A stretch of 64,000 nucleotides of DNA, from NCBI GenBank assembly GCA_013416635.1, contig JACCHT010000001.1, positions 1,269,555 through 1,333,554 of the forward strand, in the 5' to 3' direction. Numbering within the stretch: position 1 is the first letter of the stretch; every line of letters starts with the position of its first letter. The position numbers and the translations under genes were made by a program. The notes beneath the pieces are model-generated. The model did no database searches. It was not told the origin of the DNA and saw only the letters and a program-made list of their open reading frames with translations. The stretch comes from Candidatus Thiodubiliella endoseptemdiera. GTDB lineage: Bacteria; Pseudomonadota; Gammaproteobacteria; PS1; Pseudothioglobaceae. This document shows positions 53,666 through 64,000 of this stretch, piece by piece.

Positions 53666-54506
53666 TGTTTTAACCAATTTATCCGATTATCAGTTTTGGC
53701 GAGATGAAAAATTAGCCAAGGCAGCCAGCAAACTTGACCCCTGTATTGTTGATATACACAATCCGCTGACACTAACGACAGCAGAAAAAAGCAAAATCCA
53801 AAGCCTTTGCCAGCAAAATAATTTCGCCCTCATTCAAACCCAAACCCAAGCAGATTACAGCCACGCAATCGTCCACTTAAATCAACAACTGGGCTTAAAG
53901 GCATATGACCGCCACCTATTTGTGAATAACGACACCTTAGCACACATCACCCCCACCAGCAACCCACAACAAGGCGAATTTATCCCCTATACAAACAAAG
54001 CCATCGGCTGGCATACCGACGGCTATTACAACCCTCCTGAGCAACGCATTCGCAGTTTTAGTTTATTCTGTGTCAATCCTGCTAGCAGTGGCGGAGAAAA
54101 TAGCTGGCTGGACAATGAAATACTCTATATTTTGTTACGCCAACAAAGCCCAGAAGCCGCCGCACTACTGACCCGAACCAATGCAATGACCATCCCCGCA
54201 CACAGTGAAAAAGGCAAAATTTTACGCCCTGAGTCAACGGGTGCGATTTTTATGCAGGACAACAAGCGACTGTATTTGCGTTATACGCAACGCAAAAAAA
54301 ATGTGCAATTTGCCGATGAAGTGCGTGCAGCGGTGGCATTGTTAGATGAGATTTTAGCGCAAGGTAGTCCTTATCATTTTCAACATTTAATAACGCAAAA
54401 TCAAGGGATTATATGTAATAATGTGATTCACAAACGCAGTGGGTTTGTTGATGATGAACGCAGTCCACGGTTACTTTTAAGGGGGCGGTATTTTGAAAGG
54501 GTTTAG
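53658..54506 (+). CDS. TauD/TfdA-like Fe(II)/2-oxoglutarate dioxygenase
   Basis: 282 residues. Iron ligands HxD in [20 protein letters not shown] and the distal histidine in [12 protein letters not shown], with an arginine ([14 protein letters not shown]) to hold 2-oxoglutarate. The family includes taurine dioxygenase and betaine hydroxylases; the substrate is unknown. Overlaps yidC by 8 nt at its start. Confidence 0.82.
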   Translation: MANVLTNLSDYQFWRDEKLAKAASKLDPCIVDIHNPLTLTTAEKSKIQSLCQQNNFALIQTQTQADYSHAIVHLNQQLGLKAYDRHLFVNNDTLAHITPTSNPQQGEFIPYTNKAIGWHTDGYYNPPEQRIRSFSLFCVNPASSGGENSWLDNEILYILLRQQSPEAAALLTRTNAMTIPAHSEKGKILRPESTGAIFMQDNKRLYLRYTQRKKNVQFADEVRAAVALLDEILAQGSPYHFQHLITQNQGIICNNVIHKRSGFVDDERSPRLLLRGRYFERV

Positions 54507-55946
54507 AAAAAATAAAAACAAACTGGTTAAATTTTTATTTAAAAATATTGAACGGAAATATCTTTTTGAGGAGGGGTATTTAAAAAACTACCGTACAAAA
54601 GCCTATTGGCATCATCAAAATAAAATTGCTGAACTTAGGCGTAAAAATAATAACTATAAGAAAACAGCAAATACATGGATAAGAGCGGTGTTGTTATTAT
54701 AACAGCTCTTGTTGCATTTTGACACGATTTCTATGTGCCTTTTTTGTTGCAAATAGCGATAATATTTTTTTAAAAATAACTTCAGTAGGTGTCTCAGGCG
54801 TTGTTATGTCTGCACCCATTATTTTTGTTATTTGGGTTTTTCGTGACAGAAATCGCCTAATGGAACTAGAAAATGCTAGAAAAGACACCAACCTCAAAGA
54901 ATTTCAACAACTACAACGCTGGGCAACGGGCAATATTGAGGGTGATAAAGACAATCAAGACAACAAAATCGCCCTGCAAATATCCGCTCTGCACTCCTTG
55001 CGTGCTTATCTCAAAGGCGAATATGGTGACAGCTTTAGACGGGGTACATACGAGATTTTTCGTGCCAGTTTAGCAACTCAACATCAAAAAATTCTAAAGC
55101 AAGTAAACGAGGGTGAATTTGAAAATATAACAATTGCGATAAACAGTTGCCAACTCACCAAGCAACTAATATTATTGCCAGTGAAGAGTGGTTTAATTTA
55201 CTGATTAATCATAATTTTCCCACCAATAACATCAGTCTGTTAGGCGTAAATTTAAGTAAATCCTACCTACACCACCGCATTTATGGAAAAATATTAGATT
55301 TGGAGGTGCACAATTACAAGGGCGAATTTGAAGGGTGCACAATTACAAGGGGCGAATTTGTGGAGACACAATTACAAGGGGCGAATTTGTGGGTGCAGAA
55401 TTACAAGGGGCGAATTTGAGGGGTGCACAATTACAAGGGGCGAATTTGAGGTTTGCACAATTACAAGGGGCGAATTTGTGGAAGCACAATTACAAGGGGC
55501 GAATTTGTGGAAGCACAATTACAAGGGTGGATTTGAGTAATGCACAATTACAAGGGGCATATTTGATGAATGCACGATTACAAGGGGCGAATTTAGCGGG
55601 TGCACAATTACAAGGGGCGAGTTTGAGGACGCACAATTACAAGGGGGCTTATGCAAACGACAACCCTGAATCCTTCTATTTTAAACAAAGAATAGAACAA
55701 CAAATCAATCAAGACACTACTGAAGAAATTCAAGATCTAATGTACAAAACACTTGATGACACGCAAAAATCACAACTTATTGCTGAGTTAAAGGCAGTTG
55801 GTAGTGTGTGTGCTACTGAGGCAATTGAACGCATTAAATCGGCCTCAGAAACACTAGATTTATCAAAAGCAACCACAGGAAAATACAGCCAACAAGAGGC
55901 AGACAAGTGGCTGAATGATTACCATCAGGCAATGAAAAAACAATGA
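54493..55946 (+). pseudogene. Membrane-anchored pentapeptide-repeat protein, frameshifts
   Basis: Starts TTG 54493 ([20 protein letters not shown]) inside the tauD-like gene end. After a shift near 54700 a membrane segment (VSGVVMSAPIIFVIWVF) and a cytosolic linker (RDRNRLMELENARKDTNL, IALQISALHSLRAYLKGEYG) follow, then from about 55305 a pentapeptide-repeat array (AQLQGANLRGAQLQGANLRF) and a helical tail to 55946. At least three frame changes, near 54700, 55150 and within the array. Family of N-terminal TM plus pentapeptide proteins; function unknown. Confidence 0.75.
55305..55650 (+). repeat. 30-bp tandem repeats encoding pentapeptide repeats
   Basis: About eleven units built on ACAATTACAAGGGGCGAATT at 30-bp spacing, two pentapeptides (xQLQGANLxx) per unit. 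Some units are off by one base, which switches the frame to NYKGR/TITRGEF. Repeat-length change or read error both fit. Confidence 0.9.
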
Positions 55947-56460
55947 CATTTAAACACATTCACTCACCCAATTTCAGCAAGCGGACGGCTGAGATTGATA
56001 TGCTGGTGATTCACAATATCAGTTTGCCACCCAATGAGTTTGGCGGTCGTTATATTGAAGATTTTTTCCAAAACCAACTCGACCCTTCTGCACATCCATA
56101 TTTTGCCAGTATCCAGCATCTCAAAGTATCCAGTCACCTATTAATTAAACGCAATGGCGAGTGCATTCAGTTCGTAGATTTTGCCGATAAAGCTTGGCAC
56201 GCTGGGGTATCCTCTTATCGTGGACGGGACAATTGCAATGATTTTTCTATTGGCATTGAACTCGAAGGGGCGGATGATATTGCCTATACTGAGGCACAAT
56301 ATCAGCAATTGAATAAAATTTTAGCGGATTTATGCCAGCAATATCCCATAAAATACATTGTTGGACATAGCGATATTGCCCCGGCAGAAAAACCGACCCA
56401 GGGCGTGCATTTAATTGGAGCAAAATAGATGAGCACAGACAAATTAGCAAAAAAAATTAA
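55943..56460 (+). pseudogene. ampD: N-acetylmuramoyl-L-alanine amidase AmpD, frameshift at C-terminus
   Basis: Cytosolic amidase that recycles anhydro-muropeptides. Zinc histidine in DMLVIHNISLPPNEFGG, WHAGVSSYRGRDNCNDFSIG, and VGHSDIAP near the end. As written the tail is AEKPTQGVHL with a stop at 56428; adding one G near 56386 gives APGRKTDPGRAFNWSKIDEH, restoring the lysine and the zinc-ligand aspartate, with a stop at 56460. It then overlaps kdsC by 32 nt. Confidence 0.9.
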
Positions 56461-56949
56461 ACTCATTATCTTTGATGTCGATGGTGTTTTGACCGATGGC
56501 GGTTTGTATTTCACCGAAGATGGCACGAATTCAAACGCTTTAATGCACTCGATGGACACGGCATTAAAATGCTCAAAGACAATGGCGTTGAACCTGCTGT
56601 GATTTCTGCCAGAGCATCAAATGCCGTTAAACATCGAATGGAAAATTTAGGCATTGTGCATTTTTATCAAGGGCAAGCAGACAAAGTCGTGGCATTTAAT
56701 GATTTATTGCAAAAACTGAATTTATCTGCCACTGAGGTGGCGTATGTAGGCGATGATGTGATTGATTTGCCCGTGATGACTAAAGTGGGTTTTGCCGTTG
56801 CCGTTGCCAATGCACACGATTTGGTCAAACAACACGCCGACTTAACCACGGAAAAATCAGGCGGCAACGGTGCAGTGCGGGAAATTTGTGATTTTATCCT
56901 TAAAGCACAAGGAAATTTTGACCAAGCAATGGCAAAATATCTACAATGA
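56429..56949 (+). pseudogene. kdsC: 3-deoxy-D-manno-octulosonate 8-phosphate phosphatase, one frameshift
   Basis: HAD phosphatase of the Kdo (LPS core) pathway. Start MSTDKLAKKIKLIIFDVDGV at 56429 with the DVDGVLTDG nucleophile motif. The frame breaks near 56523 (GGCACGAATTC, one A short of GGCAACGAATTC), then continues EFKRFNALDGHGIKMLKDNG, VISARAS, VGDDVIDLPVMTKVGFAVAV. About 173 residues repaired, normal. Confidence 0.92.
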
Positions 56950-57245
56950 CCGAATTTCAACAACTGTGCTACACCACCTTAACAGAAAAAGTCCCTGCCG
57001 GCAAAGTAACGACCTATGGCAAACTAGCCAAACTCATTAACCGCCCTAATGCGTATCGTGCCGTTGGTAGTGCCATGAACAAAAACCCATTCGCACCCGA
57101 AGTGCCTTGTCATCGTGTCGTGAGTGTAAACGGAGATTTGGGCGGTTTCGCTTATAACATTAACCTAAAAATAAAACGCCTTCAAGAAGAAGGCGTTTTT
57201 GTGGAAAATGGAAAGATTGTTAACTTTCAACAAATTTGCATTTAA
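56946..57245 (+). CDS. ogt: MGMT-family DNA alkyltransferase, catalytic domain only
   Basis: 99 residues, the C-terminal domain of O6-methylguanine methyltransferases: VPAGKVTTYGKLAKLI (recognition helix), VGSAMNKNP (arginine finger replaced by N-M in RAVGSAMN), and the active PCHRVVSVNG with acceptor cysteine. Small alkyltransferase-like (Atl) proteins have this size but lack the cysteine; here it is present. Overlaps kdsC by 4 nt. A perfect hairpin with a T run lies inside its last 25 codons. Confidence 0.85.
   Translation: MTEFQQLCYTTLTEKVPAGKVTTYGKLAKLINRPNAYRAVGSAMNKNPFAPEVPCHRVVSVNGDLGGFAYNINLKIKRLQEEGVFVENGKIVNFQQICI
57173..57199 (+). terminator. Terminator-like hairpin within the ogt coding end
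   Basis: Perfect stem AAAACGCCTT / AAGGCGTTTT with a 7-nt loop and a following T, located before the ogt stop at 57245. Confidence 0.55.
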
Positions 57246-57324
57246 AAAGCAGGAATAATAACCAGTCCCCCCAATTTTTTAATCACACTAAAACAAACAA
57301 TTACCCAATCTCCACTAACTTTTG

Positions 57325-57385
57325 AGAGGCAAGGCCTCTATATTTTTTAAATTTTTCATAACGCTATTATAGAGGCCTTGCCTCT
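57325..57385. repeat. Nested palindrome next to the IS256-like element
   Basis: Outer inverted repeat of 18 bp, AGAGGCAAGGCCTCTATA and complement (57325-57342 and 57368-57385), 25-nt spacer. Each arm is itself a hairpin (AGAGGC-AAG-GCCTCT), so the site can form one long or two short hairpins. Confidence 0.85.
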
Positions 57386-57413
57386 ATAATTTGGTAATTT
57401 ATGACAGAAATAA

Positions 57414-58773
57414 GGAGAGCGTAAATTAAACTGTGTAAATCCTTAAAAAGCTTTTGATCCTATAAAATCAAAAGCATTAAAAATACAAGGAGAAACACAA
57501 ATGAGTTTAATCAACCACAACGAACTAAAAAGACAAATCCAAACAGGGGAATTTACCTCCCTTGATAACATCGTAGATGAATTTAAAAACATAATGCGAG
57601 AGGTTATTCAAACTGCTAGCGAAGAAGAACTATCAAGCCATCTTGGCTATCAAAAAATCAGTTATCACTAAAAAGATAACGACGGTCGTAATTATCGCAA
57701 TGGGCATAACAAAAGACTTTAAAATCCAAGTATGGCAATATAGATGTCGCCATCCCAGAGATAGAGCAAGCCAGTTTTGAGCCACAACTAGTCAAAAAGC
57801 GTGAAGTCATTTTAGACGGCAGTGAGGATTTAATCTTGTCTCTTTATACCAAAGGCATGAGCGTTAGAGACATTCAAAATCATCTTGATGATTTGTATGG
57901 TTATGAGCTATCTACCACCACCATATCCAACATTACCGAGAAGATTATGGTTAAGGTAGATGAGTGGCAGCATCGTCCTTTAGAGGCGATTTATCCCATC
58001 ATATTTATGGATGCTACCGTACTTAAAATCAAGATTGATTCTGTGGTTAAAAACATTGCTGTGTATATTATGCTGGGTGTAAGTCTTGAAGGTAAAAAAG
58101 AGATTATTGGATTTTGGATAGGTGAAAACGAAACATCTAAGTACTGGCTCACAGTGTTAAACGATATTAAAAAGCGTGGTATTAACGATGTTTTAATCTT
58201 TGCTATTGATGGATTAAATGGCTTTAATAAAGCAATAGAGGCTGTTTACCCAAAAGCTGAGGTTCAGCGCTGCATTGTTCACCAAATCCGCTCATCGCTA
58301 AGATTTGTGTCTTGGAAAGACACAAAGGCAGTTGCTAAAGATTTAAAAGCTGTTTACACGGCTTTAAACGAAGAGCAGGCATTATTATCACTAGATGAAT
58401 TTAAACATATTTGGGATAAAAAATACCCTAATATTGCCAAATCATGGCATAACCATTGGAGTGAGCTATCAACATTCTTTAAGTATCCGCAAAGCGTTAG
58501 AACATTGATATACACAACTAACCCAATAGAATCATTAAATGCTATTATCAAGAAGAAAACTAAATCTAAGGGCTCATTCCCAACACAAGGATCAGCGCTT
58601 AAAATGGTATAACGCAACACAACAAATACAGGAAAAATGGCAAAAGAACTAGAGTTAGAAACTGGGGTGAGATTTACCCTCAATTATGTATATTTTTTGA
58701 TGAGATTATGGAAAAATACGAGAAATAGTTAAGAGTGAAAAGGCGGATTTACACAGTTTAATTTACGCTCTCC
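57414..58773 (+). mobile_element. IS256-family insertion sequence, 1,360 bp
   Basis: Perfect 29-bp terminal inverted repeats beginning GGAGAGCGTAAATTAAACTG (57414-57442 and 58745-58773). It carries one mutator-type transposase gene. No 8-9-bp target duplication is seen: sequence left of 57414 and right of 58773 differ, and the right side cuts a methyltransferase gene whose remainder is absent on the left, so an adjacent deletion probably followed insertion. Confidence 0.93.
57501..58612 (+). pseudogene. IS256-family (mutator) transposase, frameshifted
   Basis: Starts MSLINHNELKRQIQTGEFTS with AAGGAG before it. The frame breaks near 57668 (TTATCAC TAA) and near 57715, then runs from SLYTKGMSVRDIQNHLDDLY to GSALKMV. 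DDE-type core: FMDATVLKIKID, IFAIDGLNGFNKAIEAVYPK, VQRCIVHQIRSSL and TTNPIESLNAIIKKKTK. The C-terminus is also shifted after 58600. Inactive as written. Confidence 0.88.
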
Positions 58774-59241
58774 AACTTTTTCCAGTTCTCTCCAAACATA
58801 TTGAGAATACGCCTCACCCCTCTTATTGCCCTTTTTAAAGCCAACGGTAAAGCCCTTAACATTTTCAAAAAATAATACCTGCGGTTGAACCAAATCAACA
58901 AACTCAATGTAAGAATCAATCAGTTTATTGCGATTATCTTTCTCATTACGCCTGCCAGCCATGGAGAAACCTTGGCAAGGTGGACCACCTGCCACAAGAT
59001 CAATCGTACCCCGCAATGATTTTAATTCAGATTTGTGCTGAGATATGATGGTGTTAATATCATGGTTTTTTTGCTCTAACCAATCAGGCCAGTCAAAGTG
59101 GTTGCGTTGGTCAATTAAATTATGTTTTAATGTAAGAAATGCGTCATAATTTTTTTCAATAGCAAACAAACCTTTCCAGTTAGATTTTTGCAACCCAAGG
59201 GAAAGTCCACCACAACCAGAAAATAAATCAATATATTTCAT
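58774..59241 (-). pseudogene. C5-cytosine DNA methyltransferase, 3' half lost
   Basis: Only the first 156 or so residues remain: motif I MKYIDLFSGCGGLSLGLQKS, motif IV VAGGPPCQGFSMAGRRNEKD with the catalytic cysteine, motif VI VLFFENVKGFTVG. The target-recognition and C-terminal parts are cut off by the IS256-like element at 58773 and are not found on its other side. No partner restriction gene is present nearby. Confidence 0.92.
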
Positions 59242-59559
59242 AACACTTGGAATTTTACCTCAACATAAGCAGTGCTTTGAATAAAATGGTTTGAGAATAA
59301 TACCATTTTCAAAAAGTGTTGATAATTGTTTGTTTTAGTGTGCTTAAAAAATCAAGGATACTTATTACTGTCCTTAGTTTTTAAAAATGGCATTAACCCC
59401 AATCCAAAAATAGAAATCACAAACCTAGCGCCACCCTTTGCCCCGTCTACATTTACAAAAAATAGCCGCCGAACCTATGGGTGGGACTCATATTTTTTGC
59501 AAACACAGACGGGGCAAATGGTAGCACTATCTTTGCAATCTCTACTTTTGGATTGGAGA
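59242..59559. other. Non-coding gap with a spaced inverted repeat
   Basis: No gene I can support. It holds a 12-bp perfect inverted repeat, TTTGCCCCGTCT at 59437-59448 and AGACGGGGCAAA at 59507-59518, GC-rich against its surroundings. Possibly ends of a small lost element or a bidirectional terminator. Confidence 0.5.
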
Positions 59560-60192
59560 TTAAAGATACCCTTCTCCAGACTCATCCAAAAGGTGTTTAT
59601 TGTAATGACTGTTGAATGCATCTTCTAATTTTTCTATCAGCCCTTTTTGTCCATTTTTCCCAGTCAGCATATTGCCTGTTTTTTCAGACATATACAGCAA
59701 GCGTATGGGGACAACGATTGTTACACAAAGCATAGAAAAAAGAATCCACCAAATAAAAGGATTAAAATCTATACCAATATGTGGGAATATTGTGGCAAAG
59801 AGCAATATGATTAAAGCGACCACAATGGAGGTGTTGACTTGAAATAAACCTCTGCCTGTTAAAATGGTCTTAACGAAATACTTGCAATAGCGTTTATCAT
59901 GATCCCACGCCTTACAAAGGTCGGTGTTTATATCTGCACAATCTTTAGCGTTGCTATCGCACTCAATAATGGCAACGAGTTTATTGTAATCAGATTCAAC
60001 CACATCACTGCCAAGGCTGGTGTCTTTTTTTATTTTTTTAATTCTTTCTTGTAATTCTTCGTCTTTTGATATTTCTTCACGAATCTTCTTCATTTTTTCT
60101 AACACAAAGCCGTGTTTTATTTCACGATAAGCCAAATTGAAAACAACTGATATTTCAATTAGATAGGCTAAATCAAGGTATCCATAAGCCAT
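59560..60192 (-). CDS. Unknown protein with coiled coil and two membrane helices
   Basis: 210 residues. A charged helical stretch (KMKKIREEISKDEELQER), a cysteine-rich patch (CDSNAKDCADINTDLCKAW), then two close membrane helices (NTSIVVALIILLFATIFPHI and WWILFSMLCVTIVVPIRLL) and a short charged tail. The layout is like small two-TM effector proteins of defence loci, but I do not recognise the family. It follows the PLD-like gene by 12 nt. Confidence 0.65.
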   Translation of the reverse strand: MAYGYLDLAYLIEISVVFNLAYREIKHGFVLEKMKKIREEISKDEELQERIKKIKKDTSLGSDVVESDYNKLVAIIECDSNAKDCADINTDLCKAWDHDKRYCKYFVKTILTGRGLFQVNTSIVVALIILLFATIFPHIGIDFNPFIWWILFSMLCVTIVVPIRLLYMSEKTGNMLTGKNGQKGLIEKLEDAFNSHYNKHLLDESGEGYL

Positions 60193-60204
60193 TAAGCAAT
60201 ACGG

Positions 60205-60693
60205 TTATATAGCCGTGTATTTTGGCTGTTTGTCAAAGAAAGTACCGAATACTTTTTTTGTTGCGTTTTCAACAACATCAGGATGATTGAAAGAGGCAAC
60301 AGCGATATTACTGCCCGGATCTTTACAATACCTAAAGGCGTCATCATCTCTAGTAACAATGTGTGCTTTTAAAGGTTTGTTGTAAGTTTTGATTTCGCAA
60401 TTTTTATTATTAAGGCAAATGTCTAAAAAATTATTATTCATTATCTTATTATTTTGATAATTGTCTAATAGAATTTTTATTTTTACCCCTCTGTTTAAGG
60501 CTATATTTAAGGCATCTACTATGCCGTAATCGTTATAAATTGACAAGCCTGTCGAGGTAATATTAACACGCTTTTGGGCTTTATTAAGAAATCGATAAAT
60601 TAAAGCTTGTGCATGTTTTTTACTGCCGTTGGATATGAGCTCATCACTATTGTCATTATCTAATCTTGATAATTTTTCTTTATAATTTTGCAT
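60205..60693 (-). CDS. PLD-like domain protein, catalytic lysine absent
   Basis: 162 residues with the order of a single phospholipase D half: helix (QALIYRFLNKAQKRVNITST), IALNRGVKIKILLDNYQNN, and a HxK-like site that reads KAHIVTRDDDAF, so histidine stays but the lysine is V. Probably a binding or regulatory version. Lies 32 nt after atpC in the same direction and 12 nt before the two-TM gene; the pair looks like one accessory unit. Confidence 0.55.
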   Translation of the reverse strand: MQNYKEKLSRLDNDNSDELISNGSKKHAQALIYRFLNKAQKRVNITSTGLSIYNDYGIVDALNIALNRGVKIKILLDNYQNNKIMNNNFLDICLNNKNCEIKTYNKPLKAHIVTRDDDAFRYCKDPGSNIAVASFNHPDVVENATKKVFGTFFDKQPKYTAI

Positions 60694-60725
60694 AATTTTT
60701 ATTGCACCGTTGTTTTTGTATGATT

Positions 60726-61139
60726 TTAACCTTTTTTACCACGCATTTTACTAATCATTTGTAATTGTGCCATTGACTCAGCAAGTGCCGCTTGGGTTGA
60801 AGAAATATCTTGACTACCTTCGGCATCGGACATTGCTTCTTCTGCTCGTTGTTTGGCTTCTAAGGCTTTGGTTTCATCCAAATCTCCAGCACGGATTGCC
60901 GTGTCAGAGAAGATGGTAACAATATCAGGCTGCACTTCAACGATACCACCAGAAACATAAATAGATTCTATGCCTTTGTCAGTTTCAATGCGAATTTCAC
61001 CTGGTTTTAATGTTGATAGCAGGGCGACATGTTTTGGATAGATACCTAACTCACCCGTTGATGCGGGGGCAAATACACAATTTGCTGCACCCGAATAGAG
61101 TGATTCCGTTGCACTGACAACATCAACATGGATAGTCAT
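60726..61139 (-). CDS. atpC: ATP synthase epsilon chain
   Basis: 137 residues; MTIHVDVVSATESLYSGAAN, TGELGIYPKHVALLSTLKPG, and the C-terminal helical hairpin (LAESMAQLQMISKMRGKKG). Regulatory subunit of the F1 stalk. Starts directly after atpD. Confidence 0.95.
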   Translation of the reverse strand: MTIHVDVVSATESLYSGAANCVFAPASTGELGIYPKHVALLSTLKPGEIRIETDKGIESIYVSGGIVEVQPDIVTIFSDTAIRAGDLDETKALEAKQRAEEAMSDAEGSQDISSTQAALAESMAQLQMISKMRGKKG

Positions 61140-62558
<1,419 letters not shown>

Positions 62559-63422
62559 TTATACAGCAGCTGCACCACTTACAATCTCGGAGATTTCTTG
62601 AGTAATTGCCGCCTGTCTTGCTTTGTTGTAAACCAATTCTAAATCTTGCACCATATCGCCTGCATTGTCTGTTGCACTTTTCATAGCAATCATTCTTGAT
62701 GACTGCTCACAAGCGATATTTTCAACCAAACCTTGGTAAACTAAAGCCTCAATGTAGCGCACTAATAATGCACTTAATGCCACTTCTGCATCTGGCTCGT
62801 AGATGTAGTCCCAATGATGTTCCATACCGTCCACTTCCCCTGCAACCATTGGCACTAACTGTGTTACTGTTGGCACTTGTGTCATGGTGTTTTCAAACTT
62901 GTTATAGGCAACGGATAACTGCTGAATTTCCCCAGCGTCATACGCATCTAGCATCACTTTGACGGTGCCTAATAGGTCGTCAAAATGAGGGGCATCGCCT
63001 AAATCTGTCAATACTGATTTAATGCTTAATCCAGTATTTTTAAAGAATGCAGTGGCTTTTTTACCAATGGTGCAAATATCAACTTCGATACCTTGGGCTT
63101 GGTATTGCACTACTTGCTTTAATAAACTTCTGAATAGGTTGGTGTTTAAACCACCGCACAAACCACGATCACTAGAAATAATAATGATGCCCACTCGTTT
63201 CACTTCACCCGCTTCTTTCATATAGGGGTGCTTAAACTCTGAATGTGCGTAAGCCAAATGCCCAATCACTTGAGAAATCTTGTCAGAATAAGGGCGAGAT
63301 GCCAGCATTCTGTTTTGTGCTTTTTTCATTTTAGACGCTGCGACCATTTCCATTGCCGAAGTAATTTTTTGCGTATTTTTAATACTCGCAATTTGCGTTC
63401 TAATTTCCTTTCCGCTTGCCAT
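62559..63422 (-). CDS. atpG: ATP synthase gamma chain
   Basis: Rotor shaft of F1, 287 residues. [20 protein letters not shown] at the start, [19 protein letters not shown] in the middle, and the C-terminal [20 protein letters not shown]. Confidence 0.97.
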   Translation of the reverse strand: MASGKEIRTQIASIKNTQKITSAMEMVAASKMKKAQNRMLASRPYSDKISQVIGHLAYAHSEFKHPYMKEAGEVKRVGIIIISSDRGLCGGLNTNLFRSLLKQVVQYQAQGIEVDICTIGKKATAFFKNTGLSIKSVLTDLGDAPHFDDLLGTVKVMLDAYDAGEIQQLSVAYNKFENTMTQVPTVTQLVPMVAGEVDGMEHHWDYIYEPDAEVALSALLVRYIEALVYQGLVENIACEQSSRMIAMKSATDNAGDMVQDLELVYNKARQAAITQEISEIVSGAAAV

Positions 63423-63435
63423 TATTCTGCTCTAT

Positions 63436-64000
63436 CTACCAAGTATGATTTGTTTTAAAGTCATCAATTGCTGCTTGTAACTCGGCAATAATGGCATCGT
63501 TATAGTCACCTGTTTCGTTAATCTTATCCATTAATGGGGTTTGATTTGCACCCATATAAGCGATTAACGCCGCTTCAAAATCAACCACTTTATTGGCTTC
63601 AATATCATCTAATGCACCTGAGCTTGCTGCGAATAATGACGCTGCCATTTCAGCCACTGAGAGTGGCGAGTATTGGTTTTGCTTCATCAATTCTGTTACT
63701 CGCTGACCACGGTCAATTTGTGCTTTGGTTTCTGCATCAAGGTCAGATGCAAACTGTGCAAATGCTGCTAATTCACGATACTGTGCAAGGTCAAGACGAA
63801 TACCGCCGCCTAATTTTTTAATGATGTCAGTTTGTGCAGCGCCACCAACTCGTGATACGGATAGACCAGCATTAATTGCTGGACGAATACCTGAGTTGAA
63901 TAAATCAGTTTCTAAGAAAATCTGACCGTCGGTAATAGAAATTACATTGGTTGGCACGAATGCGGATACATCACCACCCTGAGTTTCAATGATTGGCAAG
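63436..64000 (-). CDS. atpA: ATP synthase alpha chain, C-terminal part (cut by window edge)
   Basis: The visible 188 residues cover the end of the nucleotide-binding domain and the helical C-terminus: [60 protein letters not shown]. The gene continues beyond 64000. First of atpA-G-D-C in this window. Confidence 0.96.
   Translation of the reverse strand, partial: LPIIETQGGDVSAFVPTNVISITDGQIFLETDLFNSGIRPAINAGLSVSRVGGAAQTDIIKKLGGGIRLDLAQYRELAAFAQFASDLDAETKAQIDRGQRVTELMKQNQYSPLSVAEMAASLFAASSGALDDIEANKVVDFEAALIAYMGANQTPLMDKINETGDYNDAIIAELQAAIDDFKTNHTW

Noticed and set aside
55305..55650. Regular 30-bp repeats as a CRISPR array
   Set aside because: Units abut without unique spacers and encode pentapeptide repeats.
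59326..59628. 100-codon plus-strand ORF over the gap after the methyltransferase fragment
   Set aside because: Unrecognised, spans the inverted repeat and overlaps the two-TM gene; no ribosome site.

Overview
The window looks like the chromosome of an AT-rich gammaproteobacterial chemoautotroph. Gene order is typical of Gammaproteobacteria: dnaA-dnaN-recF-gyrB, tpiA-secG-tRNA-Leu, accD-trpA with fkpB-ispH, dprA-smg-topA, rpmH-rnpA-yidD-yidC and the ATP synthase operon. A phosphoribulokinase next to gyrB implies a Calvin cycle. The low GC, four copies of one miniature transposon and many accessory defence-like genes suggest the SUP05/Thioglobus sulfur-oxidiser group, perhaps a bivalve symbiont. 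That placement is inference; no marker such as 16S rRNA is present.

Layout. 1-7.3 kb: pssA-like gene with a corrupted second copy, apbE/mltB divergent pair, ruvX-pyrB-ygfB, chrA. 7.3-14.4 kb (minus): prk, gyrB, recF, dnaN, dnaA, with a likely origin between dnaN and dnaA. 14.5-21 kb: yqhA, tpiA, secG, tRNA-Leu(GAG), folA, maf, mfd. 21-29.5 kb (minus): pfkB-family kinase, ispH, fkpB, accD, trpA, then two ATPase-nuclease gene pairs, then hemE. 29.5-37.4 kb: rpmE, glmU, a transporter cut by a MITE, an AAA_14 ATPase, trpB, a Fic gene with a 40-bp repeat array, another MITE, trpF. 37.4-40.5 kb (minus): two unknown genes, a PPP phosphatase, a receiver-HEPN protein and a sensor kinase cut at its 5' side. 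40.5-46.4 kb: a second copy of part of that block, then a long indel-ridden stretch in which a TrlF-family PHP/ATPase protein can still be read. 46.6-57.2 kb: IS1595-like remnant, topA, smg, dprA, rpmH, rnpA, yidD, yidC, a TauD-type dioxygenase, a pentapeptide-repeat membrane protein, ampD, kdsC, ogt. 57.3-64 kb: a nested palindrome, an IS256-type element that has beheaded a cytosine methyltransferase, a PLD-like/2-TM gene pair, and atpC-D-G-A (atpA cut by the window edge).

Main points. (1) Accessory genes have entered the trp/accD region in an orderly way: Fic ends inside the trpB start, a TOPRIM-like gene ends inside the trpA start. (2) The best candidate for an undescribed system is the sensor kinase/receiver-HEPN/PPP-phosphatase operon at 38345-40545, in which two-component signalling seems wired to a HEPN ribonuclease-like domain. 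(3) Many single-copy essential genes (dnaN, folA, pyrB, mfd, topA, yidC, kdsC) carry one-base indels, often in homopolymers, while their protein motifs stay intact. This points to uncorrected long-read errors rather than gene death, and it affects how every 'pseudogene' here should be read.
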